Of a DNA stretch of 64,000 nt, positions 33,808-47,137 are shown one piece after another. Both the position numbers and the translations under genes were made by a program. The notes under the pieces were generated by a model, which did no database searches, was not told the origin of the DNA, and saw nothing but the letters and a program-made list of their open reading frames with translations. The DNA lies in the NCBI RefSeq assembly GCF_024323335.1, contig NC_066584.1, positions 424,972,319 to 425,036,318 on the forward strand, in the 5' to 3' direction. The DNA is from Lathyrus oleraceus (lineage: Eukaryota > Streptophyta > Magnoliopsida > Fabales > Fabaceae). Positions within the stretch are counted from its first letter, which is position 1. Each line of letters opens with the position of its first letter.

Positions 33808-36800
33808 TTACGTTGAGTTATGGATAACTGTTGGAACATCAACAGCGACCCAATTATTGCAGATTCCTCTAGGTGTGACAAAGTTGCCAAGGTCTTCCTC
33901 TTCATCATCTTCAACAATGGCAGCAACTTCCTGATCTTCTACGGTGTGGATGAAACCTCCACTTTGGAACAACCCAAGATCATTGGAAACACCAGAAGAG
34001 TACCCTATGCCAGCCCGGGATTTATTATCTTCCAACTTGATCATTCTCCCCAAACCAGTAGTTGCACCATGCTCAATGGCCAACTTTGCATCATTATAGA
34101 AGACAAATTAAGAAAGCCATTTCCTTGAAGGCTCAGCAATAGATAAGGCTTGGAACGGAGTCCCAACCTCATCCTCAGCATCAATATAGGCGAAGGAAGA
34201 TAAATGGCTGACCAAGAGAGCCTTGTCTCCCCCTATCACCACCAACTTCTTGTTCTTAACGAACTTCAACTTTTGGTGCAGGGTGGATGTCACGGCGTCT
34301 GCCTCGTGAATCCATGGTCTACCAAGCAAACAACTATAAGACAGATGAATATCCATGATCTGGAAAGTGATATGGAAATCACTAGGTCCAATCTTGATCG
34401 GGAGTTCTAATTCACCAATCAAGTTTTGCGCGATCCATCAAACGCCTTTACTACCACTCCAATCTGCCTCATGGGAGGCCCATGATATGAAAGTTTAGCA
34501 AGAGTGGACTTTGGCAATACATTGAGTGATGACCTTGTGTCCACCAACACATTGGACAGGGTGTCGTCTTTACAGTTCATAGATATATGTAAAGCAAAAT
34601 TGTGGTATTTTCCTTCCTCGGGAAGATCAGCATCACAAAAGCTCAAATTGTTGCGGGCAGTTATATTTGCAACAATGCTATCAAACTGCTCAATTTTGAC
34701 ATCGTGATCCACGTATGCCACGTCCAACATCCTCTGCAATGCCTCGCGGTGTGGCTCTGAATTCACCAACAAAGATAAGACAGAGATCTTTGATGGGGTT
34801 TGTAGCAACTGATCCACAACATTATACTCGTTCCTTTTGATGAGCCTCAGCATCTCATCACCATCCTCTCTCATTATGCCAGACTGGCCAACCAGGATAG
34901 GAGCATTATTAGTTTTAACAACAACAGGGTCAACACCCTTCACAGCAGGAACATAATTATTTAAAGAAGAAATCCCTACGGGACCGACAGGATTAACAGC
35001 AGTTTTCTTCACAATGTCTTCGTGGGATTTCGGCTGAGCCGAGAAAACACGACCACTACGGGTCACTCCACTGACATCTGAAATGCTCACCACAGAAGTT
35101 GAGGGCAGCGGCACCTCCTTTCCATCCTCTAGCATGACTGTGTTATAACGGTACGGGACCGTTTTGTCTGATACATACGGGACAGGACCCGCTGGCTTAA
35201 TCACAAGAGTTGGCGATACTTTCTTCTTGCTGCCATCATATTTGATAACAACAGGCTCAGGAATTTTAAACACAGGAGCGATAACATCGAATTCCTCCTC
35301 ATTACGATTCTGAAGTATCTCAATCATCCCTTGATCTAGCATCTCTTTGATGTCCCTTCTCACTTGACAGCTTCCTCTCTCATTGATAGTGCACACCTGG
35401 CACCTATCACGATCATGCTCATAATGGTTGTGTTCACACAACAGCTTATGCATCTCAACTAAGTATTACCTTATGTCATTCATATAAAGGACTTTGTACT
35501 TGCCAGGGCATCCCTGGACCATGTTAACAACTGCCTTCCCATGCTCGGGCAATGGGTTCTTCTTCACATTTGGACCTACGTCCTCAAAAAATAGTATCCC
35601 ACTTCTCACAAGGTCTTGCACCTTGGTCTTCAATGGCTAGCAATTCTCCATATCATGTCCGGGAGCACCAGAATGATATACACAATGGAGTTCGGGCTTA
35701 TACCACCACTGAGGATTGGCTGGTACAACAGGAGGATCTCGAGGAGTTATCAGCTTCCTATCAATTAAGGAAGGATAAAGCTCAGCATATGTCATCGGAA
35801 TTGGGTCAAAAGTCTCCCTCTTCCTCTCGTAGTTGCTGGTGCTGGTGTTGTTATTGTTGCGAGGTTGGTAAGCCTGTTGTTGTTGACGATGTTGTTGTTG
35901 TACTTCTCTGAAAGCAAGTGCTATATGAGCCACCTGGTGTCGATTAACGGTTGGACGGACTTCTCTCCTCTTCACAGAGGGCCTTCTTTTAACATGGGAA
36001 GACACAACATGAGTCTCTCCCTCCTTCTTCCTAGAAAATCCTCCATATTTCTTTGCTGAGGAACCATCATCCCGAGATAAACATCCTTCATGGACCCCTT
36101 CCTCTAGCCTCATTCCCATATTCACCATTTCGGTGAAGTCCGACAGAGCACTAGAAATCATGCGCTCGTAATAGAAAGAGCTCAAAGTCTTCAAGAAGAT
36201 ATTTGTCATCTCCTTCTCCTCCAGGGGTGGCACTATCTGAGCTGCCAATTCTCGCTATCTCTGGGCGTATTCCTTGAAGATCTCTTTTTCTTTTTGGGAC
36301 ATCACCCTCAATTGGTCCCTGTCTGGAGCCATATCCATATTATATTTTTAATTTTTCACAAATGCCTCGCCTAGATCATTGAAAGTGCGGATGCTTGCAC
36401 TTTCCAGCCTCATATACCACCGGAGCGCAGCACCTGTCAGGCTATCCTGAAAGTAGTGAATCAGCAGTTGGTCGTTGTCAGTCTATGTTGACATCTTGCA
36501 GGCATACATCACAAGATGGCTGAGTGGACATGTATTTCCCCTATACTTCTCAAAGTCAGGCATTTTGAATTTAACAGGGATTTTAACGTTGGGCACTAGG
36601 GACAACTCAACAGCATTTTTCCCAAAGAGGTCCTTACCCCTCAAAGTTTTCAGTTCCTTGCGTAACTCAAGGAATTAATCTTTCATTTCATCTATTTTCT
36701 CATATAAGTCCGGGCCCTCAGATGGATCGGAATGATAAATGGTGTCTTCTACACGGGGAATAGTGTGCACAACGGGAGGTGGCACAGACAGGACCGGGCT

Positions 36801-37114
36801 AGATGTCGGCATAGAAGCAAGAGCGGGAGCGAAACCCTCTAGTATGAAGTTGGAAGGCATTCCCCAAGGGAATTCGGCTGGCATAGTAGGAGCGAAGTGG
36901 GCTGTAGCAACAGGCACCGTTGAAGTAGCTACCTCAGAAATGACCGTCCTCACGGGGGGAGTTGCAGGAGTTGGGAAGCTTGACTTTGCATGGCCAGAAC
37001 TGACTCCATCATGGCAGTCAATCTAGCGATCTCCTTCTTCAGGTCCCTATTCTCTTGCTCGAGATGTTCCATTATCTTCGGATGATTTGCTCTGGTGTTA
37101 TACCGGTGCGTCAG
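33808..37114 (-). pseudogene. Ogre B gag-protease
   Basis: The N-terminus has HRYNTRANHPKI then a coiled coil (MEHLEQENRDLKKEIARLTAMM). The expected start codon position reads CTG at 37112-37114, so initiation is probably lost. The gag domain spans about 36250-36660 (DSLTGAALRWYM, FKEYAQR). It is followed by a basic region, a Gln-rich run, and a knuckle-like CVYHSGAPGHDMENC (about 35640-35690). Protease (34108-35453 and 33808-34083) carries VLVDTRSSLNVLPKS: the DTG glycine is Arg (AGG at 34533-34535), which should abolish activity. Stops are near 36483, 36350, 35637, 35460 and 34425. The final part NNWVAVDVPTVIHNST ends at a TAA at 33808-33810. Confidence 0.9.
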
Positions 37115-37404
37115 CTTGTCTTCAAAATAAATGAAGAGCAAAGAGTTAGACCACTGATCAAGAGCTCGGAACAAAACCTGCTTATGCATATGATGCATGC
37201 AATGTTTGTGCATATGATTTATTTTTTATTAGAGGAACTTTATAGAGATCTATTTGCAAATATTTGAAAATATTGATCTTTTAAGACATATATGGAATAC
37301 ACATAGCAATAATATTTGGAAACTTTTTTACACCAAAGAAGTAGTACAGTTTTGGTAACCAAATATAATACAAGAGAAAAGGAGAATAAACATCCTATGA
37401 AGCC
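37115..37404 (-). other. Ogre B spacer between ORF1 and gag
   Basis: AT-rich with ATGCAT-type runs (37185-37220), similar in style to the A spacer at 7733-7840. No coding sequence is supported. Confidence 0.6.
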
Positions 37405-38857
37405 CTAGAAGAAATCGTCCAAAGCCTTCGAGATCGGAAGATAAGCTGCACGAAGCCTCTTCACCTCTCTCTCATAAGTTGCTTCCATATCGGCCTTCTC
37501 CTTGGCGAGTTTATCATACTTCCTCTTCTAAAACCTAGATGAGTGAGGAAGAAGAGAAGTAACCACATCATCAGGCTCATCAATAACCTGATGCTCTAGA
37601 AACTCTATCACTGCATCTTTATCTTTGAGCTGCTGAAGAAGTTCCTCACGCTCACGAACCCATGCACGCGACCGATCTTCATCTCTCAACTTCTCTACTC
37701 CTTGATTTGGGAGGGTTGAAGGTCAAACCATAACCATAGGGGTAGGTCTTGGATACTCGTACGGCATGCGGTACTCAAGAGCTCTCTTCCTCACCCAAGA
37801 GGTATAAGGTTCCAAAGCGACATAATTCTTCGGACCAAGCTCATTCCTCCCTTTCCTATGCACCTTGCGCCAGGCGCGGACCATCCTATCCTTCAAGTTT
37901 TGGGGATCTTTACCCTCTTGAAAGAACAAGCATTCCAACAAAATGTTGTTAGGTTTATCCTTTAAGGGGAACCCAAGCTGACGGCGAGCCAAAGCAGGGT
38001 TGTAGTTAATTCCACCACATGTACCAAGAAGAGGTACATTGGAGAACTCACCACAAGAGCCAATAATCTAAACGCCATCATAAACACGATTATACCAAGA
38101 GATATCATCATTAGTGAGAGACATAAGCCTCGTGGACCACCGTAGACATCCCTTGTTCTCCTTGAAGGCAAGCGTCTAAGGAAAGTGCGAAATAAACCAC
38201 TTGTACAACAGAGGCAGACAACATACGATGGAACCACCACCCTTTGCATTCCTCATATGCAAAGAGAAATAAGTGTCACCCAATAGAGTAGGAACGGGAT
38301 TAAGAGAAGATAAAATCCTAATAGCGTTCATATCCACAAAGTTGTCGATATTGGGAAATAACACTAGCCCATAGATGAGGAGTACAAATATGGCCTCAAA
38401 ATCTTCCTTACTCATGGCCTTCCCAAACAAAGTAGCTTTGGCAATCAGAAAATCATACGGGAGACCTTGAATTCCACCTTTGGTAGTCATATGGGCAACA
38501 ATGTCAGATACATCCACATGAAGCATGTCAGCAATCTCTTGAGAAGACAGAATCTTCTCCAAGCCATTGAACGACAACTGATCAAGAATGGGTATACTCA
38601 CATAATAGGCATACTCCTCAAGTGTAGGCAAAAGTTGGAAATCCGGAAAAGTGAAGCACCGATGCAGAGGATCGTAGAACTGCACCAACACACTCATCAG
38701 ACCCTCATCCACCTTAGTCGAAAGAATAGACAGAAGCTTCCCATGGAAAGCTTTATTACTCCAAAGGCTCTAATACATAATATGTCAAACTCCTTAACTC
38801 TTTCAAGTCGGGTTGTCTGAAACTGTACTTCTTCGTATTCCTTCTTTGCTTATCCAT
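37405..38857 (-). pseudogene. Ogre B ORF1 protein
   Basis: Extra open frame upstream of gag, typical of Ogre; its function is unknown. Start is the ATG at 38855-38857 (MDKQRRNTKKYSFRQPD). A stop and frame change occur near 38760. The main part (38176-38712) reads LMSVLVQFYDPLHRCFTFPDFQLLPTLEEY and GGGSIVCCLPLLYKWFISHFP, the plant DUF7745-like pattern recognised from memory. The next part (37723-37992) holds KDRMVRAWRKVHRKGRNELG, and after a TGA at 37723 a coiled-coil-rich tail continues (VREREELLQQLKDKDAVIEFLEHQ) to a TAG at 37405-37407. Breaks make it non-functional. Confidence 0.82.
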
Positions 38858-39758
38858 GTCTGAAAATTTGCAAATAGGCCTCTTAAGTTTCCTTGAAAAA
38901 TCTTTATTGTTGATGATATGAATGCGGATGAATGCATGAATGCATGGATGCAACAATCACACTTAAGGATCAAGAAAATCACACCACACAAAGGTCACGG
39001 GATGGCTCAAGTCATCATCAATATCAATCATCCATTTTGGTGGAGTATGGTTTACACCTTATCAACACCCAAGTTCCATTGATATTGAGTATATACGAGA
39101 ACAGATCAACCGCGAATCAAGGGTTTGTTGAGATTCACGAGCATGGAGTCTTGGTTAAAGACCACCCAAAGGGAGTGTACTAGGGTTAAACCTGACGATC
39201 ATGTTCTAAAAAGGTTCCCATAGTCATCATCCCATCTTTAGGATATTATCGGATAAAACGACTACTCGTATTCCAAAAATATTCTCAAGAGAGACTCTTA
39301 TGAGTGTAGTATCACGTAACAATCACCTCAAGTCTTACACTTGAACGACCTTCGCACTACGTCCTAAAATAGGCCAAGATGGGCTAGGTGTTTAAGGTTC
39401 TTGGCTTCTAAGGTTTATATTGGAAAGAGTAATGCCTAACCACGACTACTAGTGTGACATTATTGATCCCAACAAGACCTCCACCAAGTGAATGGGCTTG
39501 TAAGTTAACTTGTTAAGGAATAACTCCACACAAGTCAACAAGACTATGCCATTCTCCTATCATAAGTGCACTCGAGTTCGGGTATAGAACTCATCTCACA
39601 AGAAACCAACAAGCATATAAGCAATTAATATATCAAGCAATTCATACATTACAAATAATACATTCATCCCAAATTTGCACAAAAATATGCCACAAATAAA
39701 TATAAACATACAACACACATAAGCAAAAAGTAGGCTAAACCCACTAGAGAGAGTTTCA
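38858..39758 (-). other. Ogre B 5' leader
   Basis: About 0.9 kb between primer site and ORF1, without a supported gene. It would be the RNA leader and likely carries packaging signals; none is recognised. Confidence 0.75.
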
Positions 39759-39776
39759 TCCCCAGCAGAGTCGCGA
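39759..39776 (-). promoter_or_regulatory. Ogre B primer binding site (tRNA-Arg)
   Basis: The plus strand reads TCCCCAGCAGAGTCGCGA, 17 of 18 to the tRNA-Arg 3' end with CCA. The mismatch falls in the CCA part. It lies six bases from the LTR. The site in A is a perfect version. Confidence 0.88.
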
Positions 39777-39782
39777 CTTTTC

Positions 39783-42700
39783 TGTAGCGGGGTTTTCGTT
39801 ACCTTTAGGTTTTTTGACTAAACCAAAAGAAAACATACAATTCGAGTCGCCACCACACTTTTATTTTTCCAAAGGAAAGGCTAAAAAGCGAACAAAAGCC
39901 AAGGTAAGAAGTTTTTCAAATCAAAAACTAATAAAAATGTCAGAGACCTAGGTAAGGGGGTTGGTTATGAAATGGGAAGGTTTTACGCACCCAAAACATC
40001 CTTAGTACTCTAAGGGAACCCTTTTTGCAAATATGTGTTGTAGGTTGGTATTTGTGAAAAGATTTGAACCAAAGTTTGGGGGAATGAGAAGAGAATAGAT
40101 TATATTTACAAATATTGTTTGAATGGATGAACCCATTGCCTACGTACCATCACAAAGGAGGATCAAAACCTCGTAGTTCGGGGTAAAAATCTCAAAGATT
40201 GGTGAATTGATTTGACCAAAAGTCTTAAGGTCTTTTGTTATCAAAGGTAGAAAACTCAACCTAAACCAACAATCCACCATGTGAGGAAGGCTTCAACATA
40301 CTAGTGAGGGGTTAACCCAATAATAAGCATGGAAGACTTATAATCTAATCACTAAGGATGAGGTGAGATTTAGATCAACCACTATGATAACTCAAACCTA
40401 TGACTAATTGTTTATGAAAAGTTTTAATAAGGTGGCCATTGGAACCACAAAAACAACTTGAAGTGAGTTATATTTACAAGTTAGATTTATTTAAAAGTTA
40501 GATTTATTTACAAAATGAAGTCAAAGTTGAATTAAAGTTTATTCACAATGAGTATTTATGAAAACGGTTTTGAAAAGTCAAAGGCATAAGGCCTAGGTTT
40601 CTAGTTTGAAACAAAGTCAAAGTTTGAAGAAAAAGATTTTGGCTTGGGTTAGAGTGAGGAGAAGAAAAGAAGGGCTATTCCTAAAGCATACAAAGATAAG
40701 AGGGGGAAAGATAAACCCTTGGAGTTCCTTTTCTTGGAATCATAGATATGATTCAAGATGCTCCTTTCCTTTGGATTTAGCACACAAACAAGCAAATCAA
40801 ACAAATTGAACTCAAGCTCCTAGGATCTCCATTTGACTTGTCTCTTAACTTGGATACTCATGACAATGGTCCTCTTTTCACAATCTCAAAGTGGGATCCC
40901 TATCACACAAAAGCAAACATCAAAAAGTTCACAACACAATAAGGGGCTATTCCTAAGGCATGAGGCCTAGTTGCTCTTCAACAAGTTTTGCATTCTAAAG
41001 GCATGAGGCATAGTTGCTCTTGAACTCCTTTAAGCATGGGTAAATCCTAATTCTAAGTCCTTTCTCCTTTTGCATTAGGTTCACACAAAGCAAACACAAA
41101 ACAAACACAAGATAGCAATATATTTATATATAATAATGGGCTCAAATGAGCAAAAGAAAAAATGACATAAACATAAAATATGGGCTCAAGTGAGCAAAGG
41201 GAAAAGCAATATGAATAAATGAGCAAGAAATAAATGGCATTAAAAGTAAAGGGCAATAAATTAAATGCTCAAATTAAAGTTAGTAATTGGTGGAGGTTAT
41301 GTTAGCTTGGCATAAGACAATGCAGCGCTATGTTAAGCAATCGTAAGTGGACTAATGTAGTAGTCACACCTATCTGAGGTCGATCAATAAAACTATAAGC
41401 AAATAAACACACGTTAGAGATCATGACTAGTAAGCCAAGCTCCACAAACTTGCCATGCCAAACAAAAGGGGAAGGGCCTTGTATTGTCTTTAGGTTTTTT
41501 GCTTGACCAAGAAGCAACCTATCTTTGATACAAAGCAACTCACTTGATCATGAATCAAGTTGAGTTTGGTTTGGATCAAAGAAGGTTAAACCTCTCATTT
41601 GTCAAGACCAACCATAAGAACTTAACTCATTGGCCAATGGTGAAAAGAATGGGATAAAGATGAAAGGGAATGGAAAAGAAGACAAGTATCAAGTCCAATT
41701 GATCAAATGTGAATCAAATCATCATCAATCAATTCCAAATAGAAAAGAAATGAAGATTACAAGTCAACAAGTCAATAATATTTTTTTGGTATTTTTTGAA
41801 TTAAAATAAAATGCAAATATAAAATAAACTAATAAAGTCAAATCTCAAATTCAATTCAAATCAACATCAACAAGTCCAATTAAATTCTCATAGGTCTAAC
41901 ATGGTCAAATAAGCTTTGACTAATTTTCTCAACAATTTTGGAAATCAGAAACTATTTAAAAACAATTAAAAATAGCACAAAATGGATTAAAATCTCAAAT
42001 AAATCTCAAATCATATAAGAAATTGATGAGATTATTTTTCATTGACTTATCATGATCCATAAGTGCTAGAAAAATATTTTTGGATTTTTCAAATATCATA
42101 AAGTATTTTAAAATGAATTAAAACTATTAAAAATCAAATAATTCACAAAAAACATTAAATGAATTCACAAAAATAGTAAAAAAATCAAAATATGAAACTA
42201 GATTTTTCAAGAAATTTTTTGGAATTGGTCTCATATTTTTCTGACTTCAAATAATTTTTTTATGAATTTTTGAAAATAAAGGAAATTAACTGAAAATAAA
42301 AGAAAATAGAAATAATTGAAAATTGTGCAGCCATTGAATCAGGCTCATTAATTGACGTGGCAAGGAGAAGCGGTCCAGATATGAGGGCGCATGGTGTGAC
42401 CAAGTCAAACGCGTGGCAAAGTGATTTAAAAAAGGTAAACACAATGGACGCTCAGGATTATAACGTGGAAGCATGATCCAAGGGCTGGGAAGGCAACCAC
42501 GTGGTGATGGTGGTGGAAACCACCATCTTCTCCGGTGATCTAACAATCTCCGGCCACCAGTTGCAGAGAATTTTTTTTAATAAAAATGAAAAACAAGGAC
42601 ATCAAATTGAAGCTCGTGTGATGTACATCACCACTGTATCCATGGATCTTCCTCACTCTTCCTATATTGAGAGAAATGTGAGGTGGAAGATCATGGTGTT

Positions 42701-44610
42701 CAAACTGAAAATGCACGAAGTGGAAAATTGAGACCACCATTGGCCTGCCTCAAGTGTGAGGACTTTAGAAAACCACACAAACAAGAGAATACTACATTGA
42801 ATTGCAAGTTCTAGATCCAAAAAGTTTGAAGTTCTACCTATGAATTGAAGGTTTTCCAGCCACAAAACCTTCAAGGTCTTGATTCCTCCTTGCTCTAGGG
42901 ATGTAATGGAGATGATAGGCTTAGGAATTGAGCTTTGAAAATCAACTAATGATGTTGAATTTCAAGCTTGAAAGTGAGAAAAAATTTGGAAAATTCCTTT
43001 GGTATTGGTTAGGATTTCAGTGCTGCAGCGTTTCAGATCTCCAAAAGGTTATGAAATGAAGCTCATGAGGTGTTTATTTATAGCTGGATGTGGCTGAGTT
43101 CATGATTCCCTCGTGTGTATGGCAATTTGAAATTTTGATGCATGGGCTTGTACAGGCGCATGTGAGGCCCAATGATGGGTGCAAAACCAAGCTGAATTCA
43201 TTTGGAGTGGAATTGGACGTGTACATGAAGTGGAACTAGCTTGCACATTAAGTTTCATCATGAAATGTTAAAATAAACATAAAGAAAGAGCTCTTCGAAA
43301 CTCACACATGGTAAATCCAAATAAGCATTGTGAGTAATGGTTGGAAAGCCCTTTAAATATGGAACAAAAGTCATGCTGGATAAAAATTCATTTGGCATTT
43401 GGAAATTAATGCAAACTGGCTGTGAAAATTTAGGTACAAAACATGTTTAAGTCACCTTTGAAAATTTTCACCAAAAGCAAGCCTATTCAAGCCCCTATGT
43501 TTCCATGATGCAAGCTTCAAATGGAAAACCCTTCAACATCAAAGTTGTATATATTTTCAATATGATCAATTTAGACTCAAATTTTGCATCATTTGGATTT
43601 TCTATGACAAAGTTATGAGCGTTTGAAATTAGGTGTTTTTTCAAATTCAATGACTTAGGTCCAATGTGACCTATAATGTTTTGTATTATCACATGTATTT
43701 ATTTTAGGATTATGAAATTTTGTCCAACATAATATTTGAAGTAGACATCTTAAGATTTCCAATGCATTTGGTCTCACCTCAAAATCATAAAAATTAAGGA
43801 AGTTATGTCTTTGGTAAGTTGTCCCAAAATTAGGGTTTCAGTCAAAATGACCTATAATGTTTTGAAATGAATGATGACCTTCCAAGTTCCAAATGGATTT
43901 TTGATGAACATGAAAGTTGTTCATATGGTTATTAAGAACATTGTTTCTCTTGGGGTCATATTCATTTGAAAACACATAAAATGTTGTATCTTAGTGATCC
44001 TCAGTTTAGTCAGATGACTTGACTGGTCAACTTCTCAAGGCCAAACTTCCAATCTTGATGAATAAATGATTGAGGGTCCTAAAATAGGCTCATATATGCA
44101 TAAAATGATGAATGAAATAACTTTCCTTGATTAAATTTGATCATAGGTTGAGATTTCTTCATGAGCAAGGCACAGTCAAGGCACAGTTGAATTAGGGTTT
44201 CCTTGGGAAACAATCCTCAAGTCCTTTGGGTCATCTTGATCAAATTGGCAAATTGAGATACTTGGGAGGCATATATGATTATTAGAAACTTTGTGGACCA
44301 TTGTCATGTTTTTTATCATCTTCATTTGGCCATTTCATTGGGCTTAGGAGCCTCCTAAGAGCATTGGAGCACATGATCACTTGAGCTTCAAAACAAAAAG
44401 AGTTAGTGACATATTTTTGTGCTTTTGGTTAGTAATCAAAATAAGAAGAACAATAATATACAATACAAGCATGCTTGGTGGTCTCAAAATACTCACACAA
44501 GTCCCAACCCTAGGGTTAAGGAGTCAAACATGCTATGATCCTTGAGGCAATGCACTAGTGCAATAATATGATGCCATGAGAGATCTTAGGGTCAAAATTA
44601 GGGTCTTACA
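39783..44610 (-). repeat. Ogre B 5' LTR
   Basis: A 4828-bp uninterrupted LTR. Its sense start TGTAAGACCC is at 44610 and its end CCGCTACA at 39783. A TATA box lies at 43075-43082, giving a U3 of about 1.5 kb and R-U5 of about 3.3 kb. The W-box pair TTGACTGGTCAA lies at 44019-44030. Relative to the 3' LTR it has a 21-bp duplication near 40489 and lacks about 70 bp near 17552. Confidence 0.96.
43075..43082 (-). promoter_or_regulatory. TATA box of Ogre B 5' LTR
   Basis: TATAAATA on the sense strand, identical in the 3' LTR, in the context AGCTATAAATAAA. It is the probable promoter of the element. Confidence 0.65.
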
Positions 44611-44615
44611 CCTAT
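44611..44615. repeat. Right target-site duplication of Ogre B (CCTAT)
   Basis: Identical to 16405-16409. Ogre A sequence resumes here. Confidence 0.95.
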
Positions 44616-44644
44616 CATACCTCAACCTAGTGAATTACAAGCAA

Positions 44645-46530
44645 CTACAAGCAATTGGATAACAGTTCTTCATAGTAAGTCTGAGATTTGAGGGACAGGA
44701 AGGCGCCCCACTTTCTCAATATCGCACTCCATTCAGGTGGTAAGTTGTGATCTGGTTCGCTTGGAACGTTGTTCACAACTGTCTTCCCTCGGTTGGGGAG
44801 GTCTTCAGGATGCTTGTTCACTTATGTGTTGGTGTCTTCCAGTTTTTCATGTGATTTCCCTTTTAACTCTCGAATCTCTTCTAGTCTCTGGTTCAGCTCG
44901 TACTAATTTTGGCGAAGGGTGACTTCTAGCTGTTTGGTGCGGCTTTTCTCATCCTTCAACTCTTTCTTACAAGATTCTAGCAGACTTTGGAGTTTCTTGG
45001 TTTGTTACATGTGTTCAAGTTCCGCTTTGTTGGCTCGGTATTAAGCTTCGGCTAATTGCTTCTTTTTGGCTGTCAAACTGGCATAAGTCCCTTTGAGTGT
45101 GTCACCCACTTTAAGTCTTTTTAATACCTTTGTCTGTACCTCATCATCTGCTTGATGATCTTGGTCTCTCTTCTGATTCAGATTGAACTTCAAGGTTTCC
45201 TTCTCCAAAGAGATCTTACAAAGCCTAGATTTGAGATCAGTATTCTCTTTCTCTAATGTCTTGATAACCTTCTTCAATTCATCGACTTCAGAATTTGGAT
45301 GGTTCTCTGGCTCAAGAGGTTGGACGTTCATGGATGGTTTGGGCGGGAATGGTAAGAAAATCTCATTATCTCTGGTTTTGACCCAACTGGAGTAAGCTTC
45401 CTTGGCGATGCAATTCTTCTTACCCATTTCTGCTCTTCCTTGAGGACAAATCGATCCCCAAGCCTTGACAATCTTCTTGATCAACTCTGGCTCCTCGACC
45501 CCTTCATATAAGATAAAACCTTCTACACTCTTGAGATTAGGCTTGTCCACCATAGGGTATCCCAGTTGTCATAGTGCTAACCTCGAGTTATAGTTGATTC
45601 CTCCTTTTGTACCAAGAAGGGGTACATTAGGAAAATCCCCACAGTTGAGGATGGGCTTGACACCATCATAAACTCGAGAATACCAATGAATGTCTTCGGC
45701 TTTTAAGGACATGATCCGCTGGGACCACTTCAAGTTATCTTTGTTCTCAACAAAAGGGCCTTTGTTGGGTAGATGTGAAATAAACCATCTATACAGCGAA
45801 GGGGTATAACAGACGATAGTCCCCTTCTTCTTCTGAGTCCTCACACAGATGGAGTAGTAAGTATCAGCGAGAAGAGTAGGAATAGGATTCTAAGTCAAGA
45901 AGATATGGATGGCAGCCAAGTCTATGAATTCCTCCATAATCGGAAACAATACGATCCCATAGATGAGTAGAGCTAGATTGGCATTGAAGGTCGTTCAACT
46001 CCCAACTTCGGTGAAGGAAATATCTTTGTCTACTAGAAACTTGGAGGTGAAGCCATGAATTCCATCCTTAGGCTTCAAGTTCAGTTCTATTTCCTTCTTT
46101 CCCATAAGTAGAGCTTCAGCAAGGTCTTGATATTTAGGAAGTTCCTTAGTGAGAGCGTAGGGCACTTGGTTCTTGATCCTAATACCCAGGATATGTGAGT
46201 ACTCTTCCAAGGTAGGCGCTAGTTGGTAATCTTGGAAAGTAAATCATCTCAATGGGGGGTCGTAGAATTGCACCAGGGTGTGTACAACAGTGATGTTGAC
46301 TTCGGTGTTCAGAATGCCCAAAAGGTTACCATAAGCTCCCTTCAAGTCATCTTTGTTCCCAAATCTAAATGTGCCCCAAGTCCTCTCAATACAACCAACT
46401 GAGGTTCCACAAACTTGTAATTGTGGATGTTCTTTCTCTCGGGATTCATGCTTCGCTTTGAATGCTTGGTAAACAAACTGGACTCTTGGATTCTTGGAAA
46501 AGACATGCATATGCAAAAATTTGGTCATGA
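44645..46530 (-). pseudogene. Ogre A ORF1 protein
   Basis: Homologous in layout to the ORF1 of B. The N-terminal part (46244-46530) reads MTKFLHMHVFSKNPR and ends in VVHTLVQFYDPPLR, matching B's LVQFYDPLHR. Next come YQLAPTLEEYSHILGIRI (45995-46210), then GTIVCYTPSLYRWFISHLP (45569-45844), parallel to B's SIVCCLPLLYKWFISHFP. The segment LIKKIVKAWGSICPQGRAEMGKKN and a long Lys/Glu-rich coiled coil (45041-45553, EVDELKKVIKTLEKENTDLKSRL) continue with stops to about 44645. Several stops and frame changes are present. The exact start is uncertain. Confidence 0.8.
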
Positions 46531-47119
46531 TGAATGATAATGTAATGATGAGATGATATAAGTCACATGGGTTTAAAACTCTGGCATGTTCTGAACAATC
46601 TGTAAGTGTCACATGTTGCAAGTTCAAAGGTCTGACATAACATGAGTATCAAGGTAGGTAAAGTCTATGGTTTCCTGCAATAAAAACCTATATCCCCCTC
46701 ACATGTGTGGACTATGCTCCAAGGTGGTCCCTATAAGGTCTCCCAAAGTCATCGAATCGAAATGGAAATACCCTATCATAGTGAATACTCACAGGACAAA
46801 AGTACTTCCAAGTGAATCTAGTCTGGGTGTGGTTCTCGTGACGACCCAACGCGCAAAATGCAAGCATACACGACTATCCACGAGTCTAACCTATGTGTAT
46901 ACTAAGCTCGGTTACAGAGCTTTCCTCTCATGTAATCTAACTTATCCCAACAACAACACAACATATATATATATATATCCATAATGTAAAGCGAGTAAGA
47001 AACGTGATAAATAAAAGCGAGTAAAGCTATAAAGATAAGCACCTAAAACTAGCGAGGGAACAACCTAAACTAGTCTCGACTCCTTTTAGAGACTAGGAAG
47101 TACTCCAAGTAGCAAAGTC
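46531..47119 (-). other. Ogre A 5' leader
   Basis: Non-coding stretch between ORF1 and primer site. It contains an AT dinucleotide run at 46960-46978. Confidence 0.7.
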
Positions 47120-47137
47120 TCCCCAGCAGAGTCGCCA
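47120..47137 (-). promoter_or_regulatory. Ogre A primer binding site (tRNA-Arg)
   Basis: The sense strand reads TGGCGACTCTGCTGGGGA two bases after the LTR end. It pairs with the tRNA-Arg(ACG) acceptor end including CCA, with one G-T pair where the plant tRNA I remember has G. Confidence 0.92.

Larger units (their letters stand above)
16410..44610 (-). mobile_element. Ogre B: complete Ty3/gypsy Ogre retrotransposon with nested CACTA element
   Basis: A 28.2 kb unit (about 22.9 kb without the CACTA insert, typical of Ogre) with LTRs at 16410-26551 and 39783-44610, TG/CA ends, a perfect 5-bp target duplication, a tRNA-Arg primer site, ORF1, gag-protease, a spliced spacer, RT with two RNase H domains, integrase and a 3.5 kb 3' UTR. 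By eye about seven substitutions and one indel separate the first 245 bases of the LTRs, so it is moderately young. It is inactive: protease DTG is DTR, RT YVDD is YVGD, the gag start is lost and several stops exist. Confidence 0.96.

Noticed and set aside
39759..39776. Possible tRNA-Arg gene at the primer sites (also 47120)
   Set aside because: Only the 3' 18 bases match and no cloverleaf surrounds them; position next to an LTR identifies primer sites.
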